A stretch of DNA of 64,000 nt from NCBI RefSeq assembly GCF_017876095.1, contig NZ_JAGINM010000020.1, forward strand, positions 85,668 to 149,667. Direction: 5' to 3'. The translations under genes and the position numbers were made by a program. This document shows, piece after piece, positions 49,722 through 57,839 of the stretch. The DNA comes from Azospirillum agricola. Its GTDB lineage: Bacteria > Pseudomonadota > Alphaproteobacteria > Azospirillales > Azospirillaceae. The notes below the pieces were generated by a model. It was not told the DNA's origin. It saw nothing but the letters and a program-made list of their open reading frames with translations, and searched no databases. Numbering within the stretch: position 1 is the first letter of the stretch; each line of letters starts with the position of its first letter.

Positions 49722-50528
49722 TCAGAGGCTCGCCAGCAGGCGGCGGGTGGCGGCGACGGCGCGGGCGACGCGGGCCGGCGCGTCCATCGTCCGCGCCAGC
49801 GTGGCGGTCGGGATTTCGAGGGCGAGCGGCAGGCCGGGCGGCAGCGCGCGCAGCAGCCCCGCCAGATCGATGCCGCCCTCGCCGGGAAACAGCCGCTCCT
49901 TCACGGCCGTATGGAGCAGGGAGTCGCGGTCGTTGGCGTAACCGCGCGGCGCGTCGCACAGGTGCATGTAGGCGAAGAGACCGGGCGGCACCGCCGCCAC
50001 CTCGGCCGGCGTCCCGCCGGAGCGGTCGTAATGCAGGGCGTCGAGCGCGATGCCCAAATTGGGCCGGTCGGCGCGCATCACCAGACGGGCGGCGTCGGTG
50101 ACGCTGGCGATGCTCATCCACGACACGAACTCGAACTGCACGGTCAACCCGAAGCCGGCCGCGTCGTCGCACAGCCGCCCCAGCCGCGCCGCCAGCCGCC
50201 CCTCGTCGGGATCGTCGCCGGTCGCCAGCACATGGCGGGCGCCGAGTTCCGCCGCCACCTCCAGGAAGGGGCAGAAGGCGTCCAGGTCGGTGTGGGGCAG
50301 CACGCGGGCGGTGTTGGCGTCGAGCGCGGTGACGCCGCTGTCGGCCATCCGTTGCTTCATGGCGCGGCGCAGGGCCGGGTCGGCCAGCAGCGGCATCGGC
50401 TCGCCGTCCGGCTGTCCGCCGAGCAGGCGCAGGCCGACATGGGCGCAGCCGGCCTCGGCCGCGACCGTCACCATGTCCGGCGGCGACAGCTCCGGCACCG
50501 TGTAGTGGGAGAGCGAGAGCGGATTCAT
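49722..50528 (-). CDS. Sugar isomerase/epimerase-like TIM-barrel protein
   Basis: The product has 268 residues. LSLSHYTVPELSPPDMVTVA and CAHVGLRLLGG begin the xylose-isomerase-like barrel; LTVQFEFVSWMSIASV gives the first metal glutamate, NLGIALDALHYDRSGG an aspartate-histidine pair and LALEIPTATLART a late glutamate. Members isomerise keto-sugars or related alpha-hydroxyketones. The ATG overlaps the upstream SDR stop. Confidence 0.87.
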   Translation of the reverse strand: MNPLSLSHYTVPELSPPDMVTVAAEAGCAHVGLRLLGGQPDGEPMPLLADPALRRAMKQRMADSGVTALDANTARVLPHTDLDAFCPFLEVAAELGARHVLATGDDPDEGRLAARLGRLCDDAAGFGLTVQFEFVSWMSIASVTDAARLVMRADRPNLGIALDALHYDRSGGTPAEVAAVPPGLFAYMHLCDAPRGYANDRDSLLHTAVKERLFPGEGGIDLAGLLRALPPGLPLALEIPTATLARTMDAPARVARAVAATRRLLASL

Positions 50529-51334
50529 CCGGCGCTCCCCACCCGTTCCGGGGCGGGACGAACGCCGCCATACTGCGCCCAGGTACCGGCGACGTGCCAG
50601 CCGGCGTCGACCACCAGATTGACCCCGGTGATCGCCGACGCCCGCTCCGAGGCCAGGAACTCGATGGTCTCCGCCACCTCCGACGGCTGGACGATGCGGC
50701 CCAGCGCGGTGAACTCCGCCGGGTCGGCGGCGTAGCGGCCGGACCTGATCCGCTCCGCCACGCGCGGCACCAGAGTGGATCCCGGGGAGACGCAGTTGAC
50801 CCGCACCCCGGCGCGGCCCCATTCCCCGGCGAGGTTCAGCGTCAGGCTGACCACCGCCGCCTTGCTCGACGCGTAGGCGTGGACGGGCACCGAGCCGATG
50901 GCGGCGATCGAGGCGATGTTGATGATGCTGCCCCGCCCGTGCCGGGCCATGCGGGTGCCGAAGGTGCGGTTGGCGTACCAGGTGCCGGTCAGGTTGACGT
51001 GCACCGTCCGCTCCCACGCCTCCAGCGGCAGTTGGGCGGGCGGCAGCACGTCCTGGAAGACGGCGGCGGCGACCACCAGCGCGCCGACCGGTCCGTGCGC
51101 CGCCTCGATGGCGGCACCGGCCGCCTCGACCGCAACGGCGTCGGCGATGTCGAGCGTCACCGCCGCCCCGCCGATGTCCGCCGCCACCCGTTCGGCCGCG
51201 CCGGGATCGCGGTCGGCCACCACCACGCGCCAGCCGCGTTCGGCCATCAGCCGGGCGGTGGCCTCGCCGATGCCGTTGCCGCCACCGATGATGACGGCCA
51301 GCGGGTTTTGGCCCAGAGCCCCATCCTGCGTCAT
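50525..51334 (-). CDS. Short-chain dehydrogenase/reductase
   Basis: The enzyme has 269 residues. AVIIGGGNGIGEATARLMAE is the cofactor motif (glycine-rich loop reads G-G-N-G-I-G), VVADRDPG suggests NAD(H), VHVNLTGTW and IINIASIAAIG follow, and Y-A-S-S-K is the active site, with VVDAGWHV at the end. It is the fifth gene of the operon, joined to the isomerase gene by a four-base overlap. Confidence 0.92.
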   Translation of the reverse strand: MTQDGALGQNPLAVIIGGGNGIGEATARLMAERGWRVVVADRDPGAAERVAADIGGAAVTLDIADAVAVEAAGAAIEAAHGPVGALVVAAAVFQDVLPPAQLPLEAWERTVHVNLTGTWYANRTFGTRMARHGRGSIINIASIAAIGSVPVHAYASSKAAVVSLTLNLAGEWGRAGVRVNCVSPGSTLVPRVAERIRSGRYAADPAEFTALGRIVQPSEVAETIEFLASERASAITGVNLVVDAGWHVAGTWAQYGGVRPAPERVGSAG

Positions 51335-51345
51335 GCCGGGCGCCC

Positions 51346-52323
51346 TCAGTTCCGCAGGTCGGCGGCGAGGAAGGAGCCGTCCAGCACCTTCGACCAGTCG
51401 ACCGGGCCGGACCATTCGCCCAGGCGCTCCATGCCCTTGACCCAGATGTTCAGGGCGTCCATGTCGAACTCGCCCTGGCTCCAGTATTTGATCTCGGCCA
51501 TCCGCTTCATGGAGATGGTGGCGACGTTCAGCGGCAGGGTGTCGCCGTAGCGCTTGGAGACCATCTTCGCGGCCTCCTCCGGGTTCTCGTAGATGAAGTT
51601 CACCGCCGAGCGCCACGCGGCGAGCAGGCCGCGCAATTGCTCCGGATTCTTGCGCATGAAATCGCCGGTGGCGACCCCGACGGTCGGGGTCATCGACGGC
51701 AGGTTCTCCAGCGAGAAGGCGACCTTGTAGCGATCCTTGCGGGCGCTGTAGAGCGGCTCCAGGATCAGCGCCGCGTCGACACCGCCCTGCTCCAGCGCCG
51801 ACAGGCCCGAGCCGACCGAGCCGAGCGCCACCATGTCGGCCTTGCCGGGATAGCCGGCGGCCTCGAAGGCCATGTTGACCAGCAGCTCGCCCGAGGATTT
51901 CGGCGCGGTGATGCCGACCTTCTTGCCGACCAGATCCTTGATCGAGGAGATGCCGCTGTCCGGCCGCGTCACCCACAGCAGGTCGTCGACCCGGCGGATC
52001 GCGGTGTGGACGATGCGGATGTCCATGCCCTGCTTGATGCCGGCCAGCGCCGTCGAGGTGCTGACGATGCCGTAGCCGAGCCCGCCGCCGACCATGTTGC
52101 GGATGCCGGTGCCGCCGCCGACCGAACTCATCACGTCGGTGACGTCGACGCCGTTCTTTTTGTAGTCGCCGCGCTCCAGCGCCACGGCGATCGGGGCGGT
52201 GTTCAGCAGGGCGCCGTAATGGGACGCCATGATCTCCAGCGCGCCGGCCTGCGGCGCCGCCAGCAGGCCGCCCAGCAGCGGCACCGCCGCGATGGTGCGG
52301 GTCAGGAAGCGGGTGATGGTCAT
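51346..52323 (-). CDS. NMT1/SsuA-type ABC substrate-binding protein
   Basis: The protein has 325 residues with a signal peptide (FLTRTIAAVPLLGGLLAAPQ, cleavage near A-G-A-L). The NMT1-like core follows: LNTAPIAVALERGDYKKNGV, DLVGKKVGITAPKSSGELLV and SGLSALEQGGVDAALILEP. Ligands in the family include sulfonates, pyrimidines, opines and aromatic acids. It overlaps the amidohydrolase stop by four bases. With the fused permease and ATPase it makes a complete importer. Confidence 0.92.
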   Translation of the reverse strand: MTITRFLTRTIAAVPLLGGLLAAPQAGALEIMASHYGALLNTAPIAVALERGDYKKNGVDVTDVMSSVGGGTGIRNMVGGGLGYGIVSTSTALAGIKQGMDIRIVHTAIRRVDDLLWVTRPDSGISSIKDLVGKKVGITAPKSSGELLVNMAFEAAGYPGKADMVALGSVGSGLSALEQGGVDAALILEPLYSARKDRYKVAFSLENLPSMTPTVGVATGDFMRKNPEQLRGLLAAWRSAVNFIYENPEEAAKMVSKRYGDTLPLNVATISMKRMAEIKYWSQGEFDMDALNIWVKGMERLGEWSGPVDWSKVLDGSFLAADLRN

Positions 52324-53357
52324 GGCGTTCCTCCTTGGTGCGTTCTGGCTTGGTGCGTTCCGGTTTTTCTCAGCAGGCGGCGGGCGTTGTCGGCCAGCGC
52401 GGGGGAGACGGCCCCGTGGTGCCCGTTCTCGGGCTGGTCCCAGCCGGCGAAGTTGGTGCCGAACACCAGCCGCTCCGGCCCGACCACCTGGGTCAGCAAG
52501 GCCAGCGAGCGGTCGTCGTTCAGGTGCGTGTCGAACCACAGGCGCGACAGCATCTCCTCGAAGGCACCGTCCTTCTTCATCGACTGGCTGGCCCAGGGGC
52601 GCTTGATCCCGGCCTGCGCCAGCCGCCCGGCGACGAAGGCCGCCGCCCCGCCGCCGTGGCTGATCCAGACGTCGAGCCTGGGATGACGCTCCAGCACGCC
52701 GCCGAAGATCAGGGTGGCGACGGCGATGGTCTCCTGCGCGGCGAAGCCGATGATGACGTCGAGGTCGAAGCGCTTGAGCGCCGGATCGCCCGGCGGCCCG
52801 TCGATCCCGGCCGGCGCCGGGTGCAGGAACAGCGGGACGTCGAGCTTGACGAAGGCCTCGTAGAGCGGGTCGAAGGCCGGGCTGTGCAGCGGCTCGCCGG
52901 CGAATTCGGTGCCGGTCGCCGCCCCCCACAGGCCGAGTTCCGTCACGGAGCGCTCCAGCTCTTCCTTCGCCGCCAGCGGCTCCTGCATCGGTAGGGCCGC
53001 CAGCCCGCCGAGCCGGTCGGGGTAGCGGTTGACCAGCTCGGCCAGCGCGTCGTTGTGGCGCCGGCAGAAGGACACCGCCGAGGGCACGTCGATGTGGTGG
53101 AAGTAGTTCAGCGGGCTGGCCGACAGCACCTGGAAGTCGATCCCGGCCGTCTCCATGCGCCGGAGCCGCAGCTCCGGGTCGGTGAAGGGGCTGTTGGCGT
53201 GGCGCACCCCGCTCAGCCGGTAGTTGCCGACGCGGTACCAGGGCAGGCCGTTCTCGTCCACCCCGTGCTCGGGACCATGGACGCCGGCGGCGCCGTTGGT
53301 CGCCTCCAGCCGGACATGGGCGTGAACGTCGATCAGTGTGGCGGTCTCGATGGGCAT
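52320..53357 (-). CDS. Amidohydrolase_2 (ACMSD-like) family protein
   Basis: The product has 345 residues. LIDVHAHVRLE gives the first H-x-H, PLFLHPAPAGID the next histidine, VWISHGGGAAAF the third, and VFGTNFAGWDQPEN the last strand, where N occupies the place normally held by the catalytic aspartate (G-T-D). Family enzymes decarboxylate or hydrolyse aromatic or lactone acids. The substitution may change or remove activity, or the nearby D in A-G-W-D may substitute. It lies between the permease and binding-protein genes. Confidence 0.85.
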   Translation of the reverse strand: MPIETATLIDVHAHVRLEATNGAAGVHGPEHGVDENGLPWYRVGNYRLSGVRHANSPFTDPELRLRRMETAGIDFQVLSASPLNYFHHIDVPSAVSFCRRHNDALAELVNRYPDRLGGLAALPMQEPLAAKEELERSVTELGLWGAATGTEFAGEPLHSPAFDPLYEAFVKLDVPLFLHPAPAGIDGPPGDPALKRFDLDVIIGFAAQETIAVATLIFGGVLERHPRLDVWISHGGGAAAFVAGRLAQAGIKRPWASQSMKKDGAFEEMLSRLWFDTHLNDDRSLALLTQVVGPERLVFGTNFAGWDQPENGHHGAVSPALADNARRLLRKTGTHQARTHQGGTP

Positions 53358-53431
53358 GACGGGGGTCCTTCCCGGACTGCTCGGCAGCGGGTTCTGGAAG
53401 ACGGGTGGAAGCGGGCGGCCTTGGCGCGGGC

Positions 53432-54946
53432 TCAGGCCCGGTGCATGCGGTGGTCGAGCGCCAGCAGCGCGCTGTTGACCACCACCGCGAACAGGCCGAT
53501 CAGCACGGTGACGCTCATCATCGTCGCGGTGTCGTTGACGCTGATGCCGTTCATGATCATGAAGCCGAGCCCGCGCTTGGAGGCGAACATCTCGCCCACC
53601 ATCACGCCCAGCAGCGTGATGGAGAAGCTGATGCGCAGGCCGGTCACGATCTCCGGCACCGTCGCCGGGACCAGGATGGTCGAGAGCGTCTGCATCGGGC
53701 TCAGCCGCATCGCGCGGGCCGAGCGGCGCAGCACCGGGTTCATCGCGCGGATGGCGCCCATGGTCACCAGCATCATCGGGATGAAGCCGTGCAGCGCGCC
53801 GAACGCCACCTTGGCCGGCATGCCCAGCCCGAAGAACAGCAGGATCACCGGGTAGAGCGTGACCTTCGGAATGGCGTAGAGCGTCACGAACAGCGGCTCC
53901 AGCACGTCCGACAGGCTGCGGCTGGCGCCGATCAGCAGCCCGGCCAGCCCGCCGCCGAGGCAGGAGATCAGCAGCGACAGGCCCAGAGCCTGCGCGGTCT
54001 CGGTGACGTTGGCCCAGAAGACCGGGTTGCCGAACAGGCTGCCCAGCCGCTGCGCCGTGACCAGCGGCGAGGCCAGAGCCTCGTCGCCCGCCAGCCCGTG
54101 GAAGACCTGCCACGCCCCCAGGATGAGCAGCGCGATGACGCCGCCGGCCAGCAGCTTCTCGCCCGTCCCGGCGTCGCCGCGCGCCGCCGCGCCGCGGCCG
54201 GCGCCGGAGCGGTGGTGGACCTTCTGCTCGGCCCAGTGCAGCAGCACGGTCAGGGTGGAGACGAAGACGACGACGAACAGCAGCAGCGCGTACATCGTCC
54301 GGTCCTGGAGGTTGTTGTACGCGAAGGAGATCGAGTAGCCGAGGCCGCTGCTGGCCAGGATGAACTCGGCGCCGATGACGCCGGTGACCGAATAGCTGAG
54401 CGCCAGCTTCACCCCGGTGAAGATGTGCGGCCCCGCCGCCGGAAGCTGGATCAGCAGCGCGTCCTGCAAGCGCCCCAGCCGGTAGGTGCGGCCAACCTTG
54501 CGCAGCACCGGCGGGATGCGGTCCAGCCCGGCCAGCGTGCCGGTGACCATCGCCATCACCGCGTAGAGGAAGCCCATGGCGATGATCGGCACCGCGTTCA
54601 TGCCGAACAGCACGATGAACAGCGGGTACAGCACGAAGAAGGGCAAGGCGTAGTAGCTGGCGATCAGCGGCTCCACCGCGCGGCGGACGCGGGGGAAGGC
54701 GTGCAGGGTGGCGCCCCCGGCGAAGCCGGCGGCCATCGCCGCCACGGCGGCGGCCAGGATGTTGCGCAGGGTCGAGCCGATCTGCGTCCAGAAGCCGTCG
54801 GTCCCCATCAGCCGGACCAGTTCGGCCAGCATCTCGGACGGCGGGATCATGCTGCCGCGCCCGACCATGCCGGAGCGGCAGGCCGCCTCCAGCAGCAGGA
54901 CGGCGCCGGCGGTGATCAGCAGGCGGACGACACCGGCCGGCTTCAT
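53432..54946 (-). CDS. ABC permease with two fused transmembrane domains
   Basis: The protein has 504 residues. Two complete BPD_transp_1-type permease domains follow each other: the first to about residue 245 (with EPLIASYYALPFFVLYPLFI and SYSVTGVIGAEFILASSGLG), then a basic linker (KVHHRSGAGRGAAARGD), then a second membrane part with EPLFVTLYAIPKVTLYPVIL and ISFSITLLGVMVGEMFASKR. Each carries the conserved E-x-x-x-x-(A/S)-x-Y-A-(L/I)-P ATPase-docking element. Most relatives use two copies of a single-domain protein. A signal-anchor-like first span precedes. Confidence 0.92.
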   Translation of the reverse strand: MKPAGVVRLLITAGAVLLLEAACRSGMVGRGSMIPPSEMLAELVRLMGTDGFWTQIGSTLRNILAAAVAAMAAGFAGGATLHAFPRVRRAVEPLIASYYALPFFVLYPLFIVLFGMNAVPIIAMGFLYAVMAMVTGTLAGLDRIPPVLRKVGRTYRLGRLQDALLIQLPAAGPHIFTGVKLALSYSVTGVIGAEFILASSGLGYSISFAYNNLQDRTMYALLLFVVVFVSTLTVLLHWAEQKVHHRSGAGRGAAARGDAGTGEKLLAGGVIALLILGAWQVFHGLAGDEALASPLVTAQRLGSLFGNPVFWANVTETAQALGLSLLISCLGGGLAGLLIGASRSLSDVLEPLFVTLYAIPKVTLYPVILLFFGLGMPAKVAFGALHGFIPMMLVTMGAIRAMNPVLRRSARAMRLSPMQTLSTILVPATVPEIVTGLRISFSITLLGVMVGEMFASKRGLGFMIMNGISVNDTATMMSVTVLIGLFAVVVNSALLALDHRMHRA

Positions 54947-55866
54947 GCTCCGGCCCCCTTCTGATTGGCCCGCTGGCCGGTCCGCTGGCCGGTCCGCTGG
55001 TTGGCCATCGCCTTCATGGATTCCTCGCGCAGCGTGGTCCACAGCCGGGTGGTGATCGCGCCGAAGGCCGGATCGCCGGCGATGGCGCTGGTGCGGTCGC
55101 GCGGCCAGCCGGTCTCGACGATCTCGATGAAGCGGCCAGGACGGGCCGACATCACGCCGATCCGGTCCGACAGCATCGCCGCCTCGTCCAGCGCGTGGGT
55201 GATCAGCAGCACCGTCGCCCCGCTGGCCCGCCACAGCCGCAGCAGCTCGTCGCCCATCAGCAGGCGCGTCTGCTGGTCGAGCGCCCCGAAGGGCTCGTCG
55301 AGCAGCACCAGACGCGGCCGCATCACCAGCGTGCGGGCGATGCAGACGCGCTGCCGCATGCCGCCAGAGAGCTGGCTGGGGTGGGCGTCGGCGAAGTCGT
55401 TCAGCCCCATGAAGTCGATGGCGTGGCGCACCCGGTCGTCGACCTCCGCGCCCCGGAAGCCGGCGCGGCGCAGCCCGAAGGCGATGTTGTCGCGCACCGT
55501 CAGCCAGGGAAAGGAGGCGTCTTCCTGGAACACCACGCCGACCCCGTCGGGGACGGTGCCGCGCACCCGCTTGCCCTCGAAGGTGATGGTGCCGTCGCTG
55601 GGCAGGCTCAAGCCCGCCAGCACGTCGAGCAGGGTGGACTTGCCGCAGCCGGACGGCCCGACGATCGAGAAGAATTCGCCCCGCCGCAGTTCCAGATCGA
55701 CCGGCCCGAGGGCGTGGACCGCCGTGCCGAAGACGCGGGTGACGCCGGTCAGCACGGCGTGGCTGTCCGTCGTGGCCGCCCGCGCGAAGGGGATCGGCTG
55801 GACCGGCCGGGACGCGCCGGACGGATCGGAGGGCATCGGCGCTCGTTCTGACGACAGGCCACGCAT
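54943..55866 (-). CDS. ABC transporter ATP-binding protein (nitrate/sulfonate type)
   Basis: The protein has 307 residues. Walker A is VGPSGCGKSTLLDVLAGL, the Q-loop is VFQEDASFPWLT, the signature is LSGGMRQRVCIARTL, Walker B is RLVLLDEPFGALDQQTR and the H-loop is VLLITHALDEAAMLSDR. The start at 55866 follows GAGGGGAGA. The C-terminal end carries short repeats Q-R-T-G coded by a tandem 12-base unit (CGCTGGCCGGTC, about 54969 to 55002). It is the first gene of the 11-gene operon. Confidence 0.95.
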   Translation of the reverse strand: MRGLSSERAPMPSDPSGASRPVQPIPFARAATTDSHAVLTGVTRVFGTAVHALGPVDLELRRGEFFSIVGPSGCGKSTLLDVLAGLSLPSDGTITFEGKRVRGTVPDGVGVVFQEDASFPWLTVRDNIAFGLRRAGFRGAEVDDRVRHAIDFMGLNDFADAHPSQLSGGMRQRVCIARTLVMRPRLVLLDEPFGALDQQTRLLMGDELLRLWRASGATVLLITHALDEAAMLSDRIGVMSARPGRFIEIVETGWPRDRTSAIAGDPAFGAITTRLWTTLREESMKAMANQRTGQRTGQRANQKGAGA

Positions 55867-55920
55867 GCGGTTGTCTCCCCTCTGGCAGCCGGCTGGCGGG
55901 TGCGTGTCCGGCGTCTGATA

Positions 55921-55935
55921 GTTTGTTGTCTAAAC
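55921..55935. promoter_or_regulatory. LysR-type operator candidate in divergent region
   Basis: GTTT (55921) and AAAC (55932) form an inverted repeat with seven bases between (GTTTGTTGTCTAAAC), with extra flanking TA. It matches the T-N11-A form of LysR-type sites and lies between the importer operon and the LysR gene, 55 bases from the operon start. Promoters were not identified. Confidence 0.5.
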
Positions 55936-56075
55936 ATACAAGGGCATGGGGCAGGACCTGTCCAGGACAGCTTCAGACCACCCCCATAGAAAAATTGTTT
56001 GCCCCCCGGACGACCCGATGCGAGCCTGCGGCGATCCACCAAGCGACAGGCCAAGCGACGGGAGCAACGGGCGCC

Positions 56076-57020
56076 ATGCGCAGCCGCCAATTGGAAAGCT
56101 TCGTGCTGGTGTGCGAACTCGGCAGCATCAGCAAGGCCGCGGCGGTCCTGAACATCGCCCAGCCGGCGCTCGGCGTGCAGATCAAGGCGCTGGAGCGGGA
56201 GTTCGGCGTGCCCCTGCTGGTCCGCACGGTGACCGGCACCCACCCGACGCCGGCCGGGGAACTCTTCCTGGAGGAGGCCCGGCTGATGCTGGGACGCTTG
56301 CAGGATCTGAAGCGCCGTCTGCGCGAGGCGTCGGGGCAGGCGCCGCGCACGCTGGCGCTCGGGCTGACGCCGAGCCTGTCGGGGCTGCTGACCAGCCGGC
56401 TGATGGAGCGGCTGCGGACCGCGCTTCCCACCGTCGAGCTGAAGCTGTTCGAGGAACTGAGCCACGCGCTGATCGACCATGTCGCGTCGGGCAAGCTCGA
56501 TCTGGCGCTGGCCTACAGCGTGCCCGACAGCCGGTCCCTGCACCGGCAGGCGCGGCTGGACGAGGCGCTCTGCCTCGTCACCCACCCCGGCTCGACCTTC
56601 GACACCGGCGGGCCGGTGCCGCTCGCCGCGCTGGCCACCGCCGAACTGGCGATGCCCAACGAGGGCGATCTGGTCCGCCGCCTCGTGACCGGGGCGATGA
56701 CCGCGCACGGGCTGGTGCCACGGGTGGCCTTCTCGCTCGATTCCATGCAGGCGATCAAGGACGTGGTGAAGCGCGGGCTGGCCTGCGCGATCCTGCCGCA
56801 CAGCGCGGTCGCGCAGGAGGTGCGCGCCGGCGCCCTAGCGATCCGGCCGGTGAGCGAGCCGCCGCTGACGCGCACGCTGTTCCTGGTGCGGCGGTCCGAC
56901 GCCGAGCCGGACGCCACCACGGGTCCGGCGTTGCGCATCATCGACGAGCTGCTCGACGAACTCGGGCGCAGCGACGGCAACTTCACCAGCGCGGTGGACG
57001 GACGCCCCTCCGCGCCATGA
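56076..57020 (+). CDS. LysR-family regulator
   Basis: The protein has 314 residues from the ATG at 56076. SRQLESFVLVCELGSISKAA and NIAQPALGVQIKALEREFGV are the winged helix; TPSLSGLLTSRLMERLR and LARRS-type substrate-binding segments follow (KLDLALAYSVPDSRSL, GLACAILPHSAVAQEV). It is divergent from the 11-gene operon and probably senses its substrate or an intermediate. The longer frame from 55923 is not used since it spans the presumed operator. Confidence 0.92.
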   Translation: MRSRQLESFVLVCELGSISKAAAVLNIAQPALGVQIKALEREFGVPLLVRTVTGTHPTPAGELFLEEARLMLGRLQDLKRRLREASGQAPRTLALGLTPSLSGLLTSRLMERLRTALPTVELKLFEELSHALIDHVASGKLDLALAYSVPDSRSLHRQARLDEALCLVTHPGSTFDTGGPVPLAALATAELAMPNEGDLVRRLVTGAMTAHGLVPRVAFSLDSMQAIKDVVKRGLACAILPHSAVAQEVRAGALAIRPVSEPPLTRTLFLVRRSDAEPDATTGPALRIIDELLDELGRSDGNFTSAVDGRPSAP

Positions 57021-57124
57021 CCGTCCGAGTCATCCCCCCTCCTGCCCGGCGCCCCAGGGCCTGCCAATCTCGGAACGATCCCGCGTCGTGCCCCGGAGGA
57101 CCATCGCCACACCGCACGGAGCGT

Positions 57125-57139
57125 TGCGAATCGTTCGCA
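57125..57139. promoter_or_regulatory. Fur-box-like palindrome before the ECF sigma gene
   Basis: TGCGAA-TCG-TTCGCA (57125 to 57139) is a perfect inverted repeat followed by TTTTAACTACAGT, about 130 bases upstream of the sigma gene. Its form matches the GCRAATNRTTYGC style of Fur sites reported in several proteobacteria, so iron control of the operon is likely. Confidence 0.55.
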
Positions 57140-57267
57140 TTTTAACTACAGTCATCCCGTCATGCTCCGGTCATGGCGCGGCCACGCCGCTTTTCTGGTG
57201 GAGGAACGGGGCTACGCCATGCCCGATCAGCTTCGCATGAACGCACCGGTTCCCTGGCCGGTGACGC

Positions 57268-57828
57268 ATGGTTGACACCGCCAAGCCGACGCTCGACGCC
57301 GTTTTCGTCGGACATCGGGGCGCGCTTGTCCGGCTGTTGGCCCGCATGGTGGGCAGCGTCGCCACCGCCGAGGATCTGGCCCAGGAGGCCTATCTCAAGG
57401 TGAGGGCGGCGGAACGCGGCCGGCCGGTGGACCATCCGGTGCCCTTCCTCTTCCAGACGGCGCGCAATCTGGCCTTCGACCATTTGCGGCGGGAGCGCCG
57501 GCACGCCGCGGTGATGGTTCAGGACCTCACCGCCGAGGGGATGGAGGAGGTCGCCGCCGCCCTGCCCTCCCCGGAAACCGAGGTTGGCGACCGCCAGCGG
57601 CTGCTCCGCATGGAAACCGCGCTGGCGGCCTTGAGCGAGCGGCAACGCCGCATCCTTCTGCTGAACCGGATGGAAGGCTTGTCCCATGCGCAGATCGCCG
57701 AACGGCTCGACGTTTCGGTCAGCACGGTGCAGAAGGATCTGAAAACCGCCCTGCTGGCCTGCCTGGAGGTTTTCGCACGGCTCGATCGCGAGGGATTGCG
57801 GGTTTCTCCCCGCCCGGACGTCTTATAA
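57268..57828 (+). CDS. ECF sigma factor, FecI type
   Basis: The protein has 186 residues. Region 2 reads LLARMVGSVATAEDLAQEAY with VPFLFQTARNLAFDHLRRER, and region 4 reads ALAALSERQRRILLLNRMEG and LSHAQIAERLDVSVSTVQKD. It lies just before the FecR gene (11 bases) and the TonB receptor, the standard surface-signalling order, and should drive the receptor promoter when the siderophore binds. Confidence 0.95.
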   Translation: MVDTAKPTLDAVFVGHRGALVRLLARMVGSVATAEDLAQEAYLKVRAAERGRPVDHPVPFLFQTARNLAFDHLRRERRHAAVMVQDLTAEGMEEVAAALPSPETEVGDRQRLLRMETALAALSERQRRILLLNRMEGLSHAQIAERLDVSVSTVQKDLKTALLACLEVFARLDREGLRVSPRPDVL

Positions 57829-57839
57829 GGTGAAAGACC

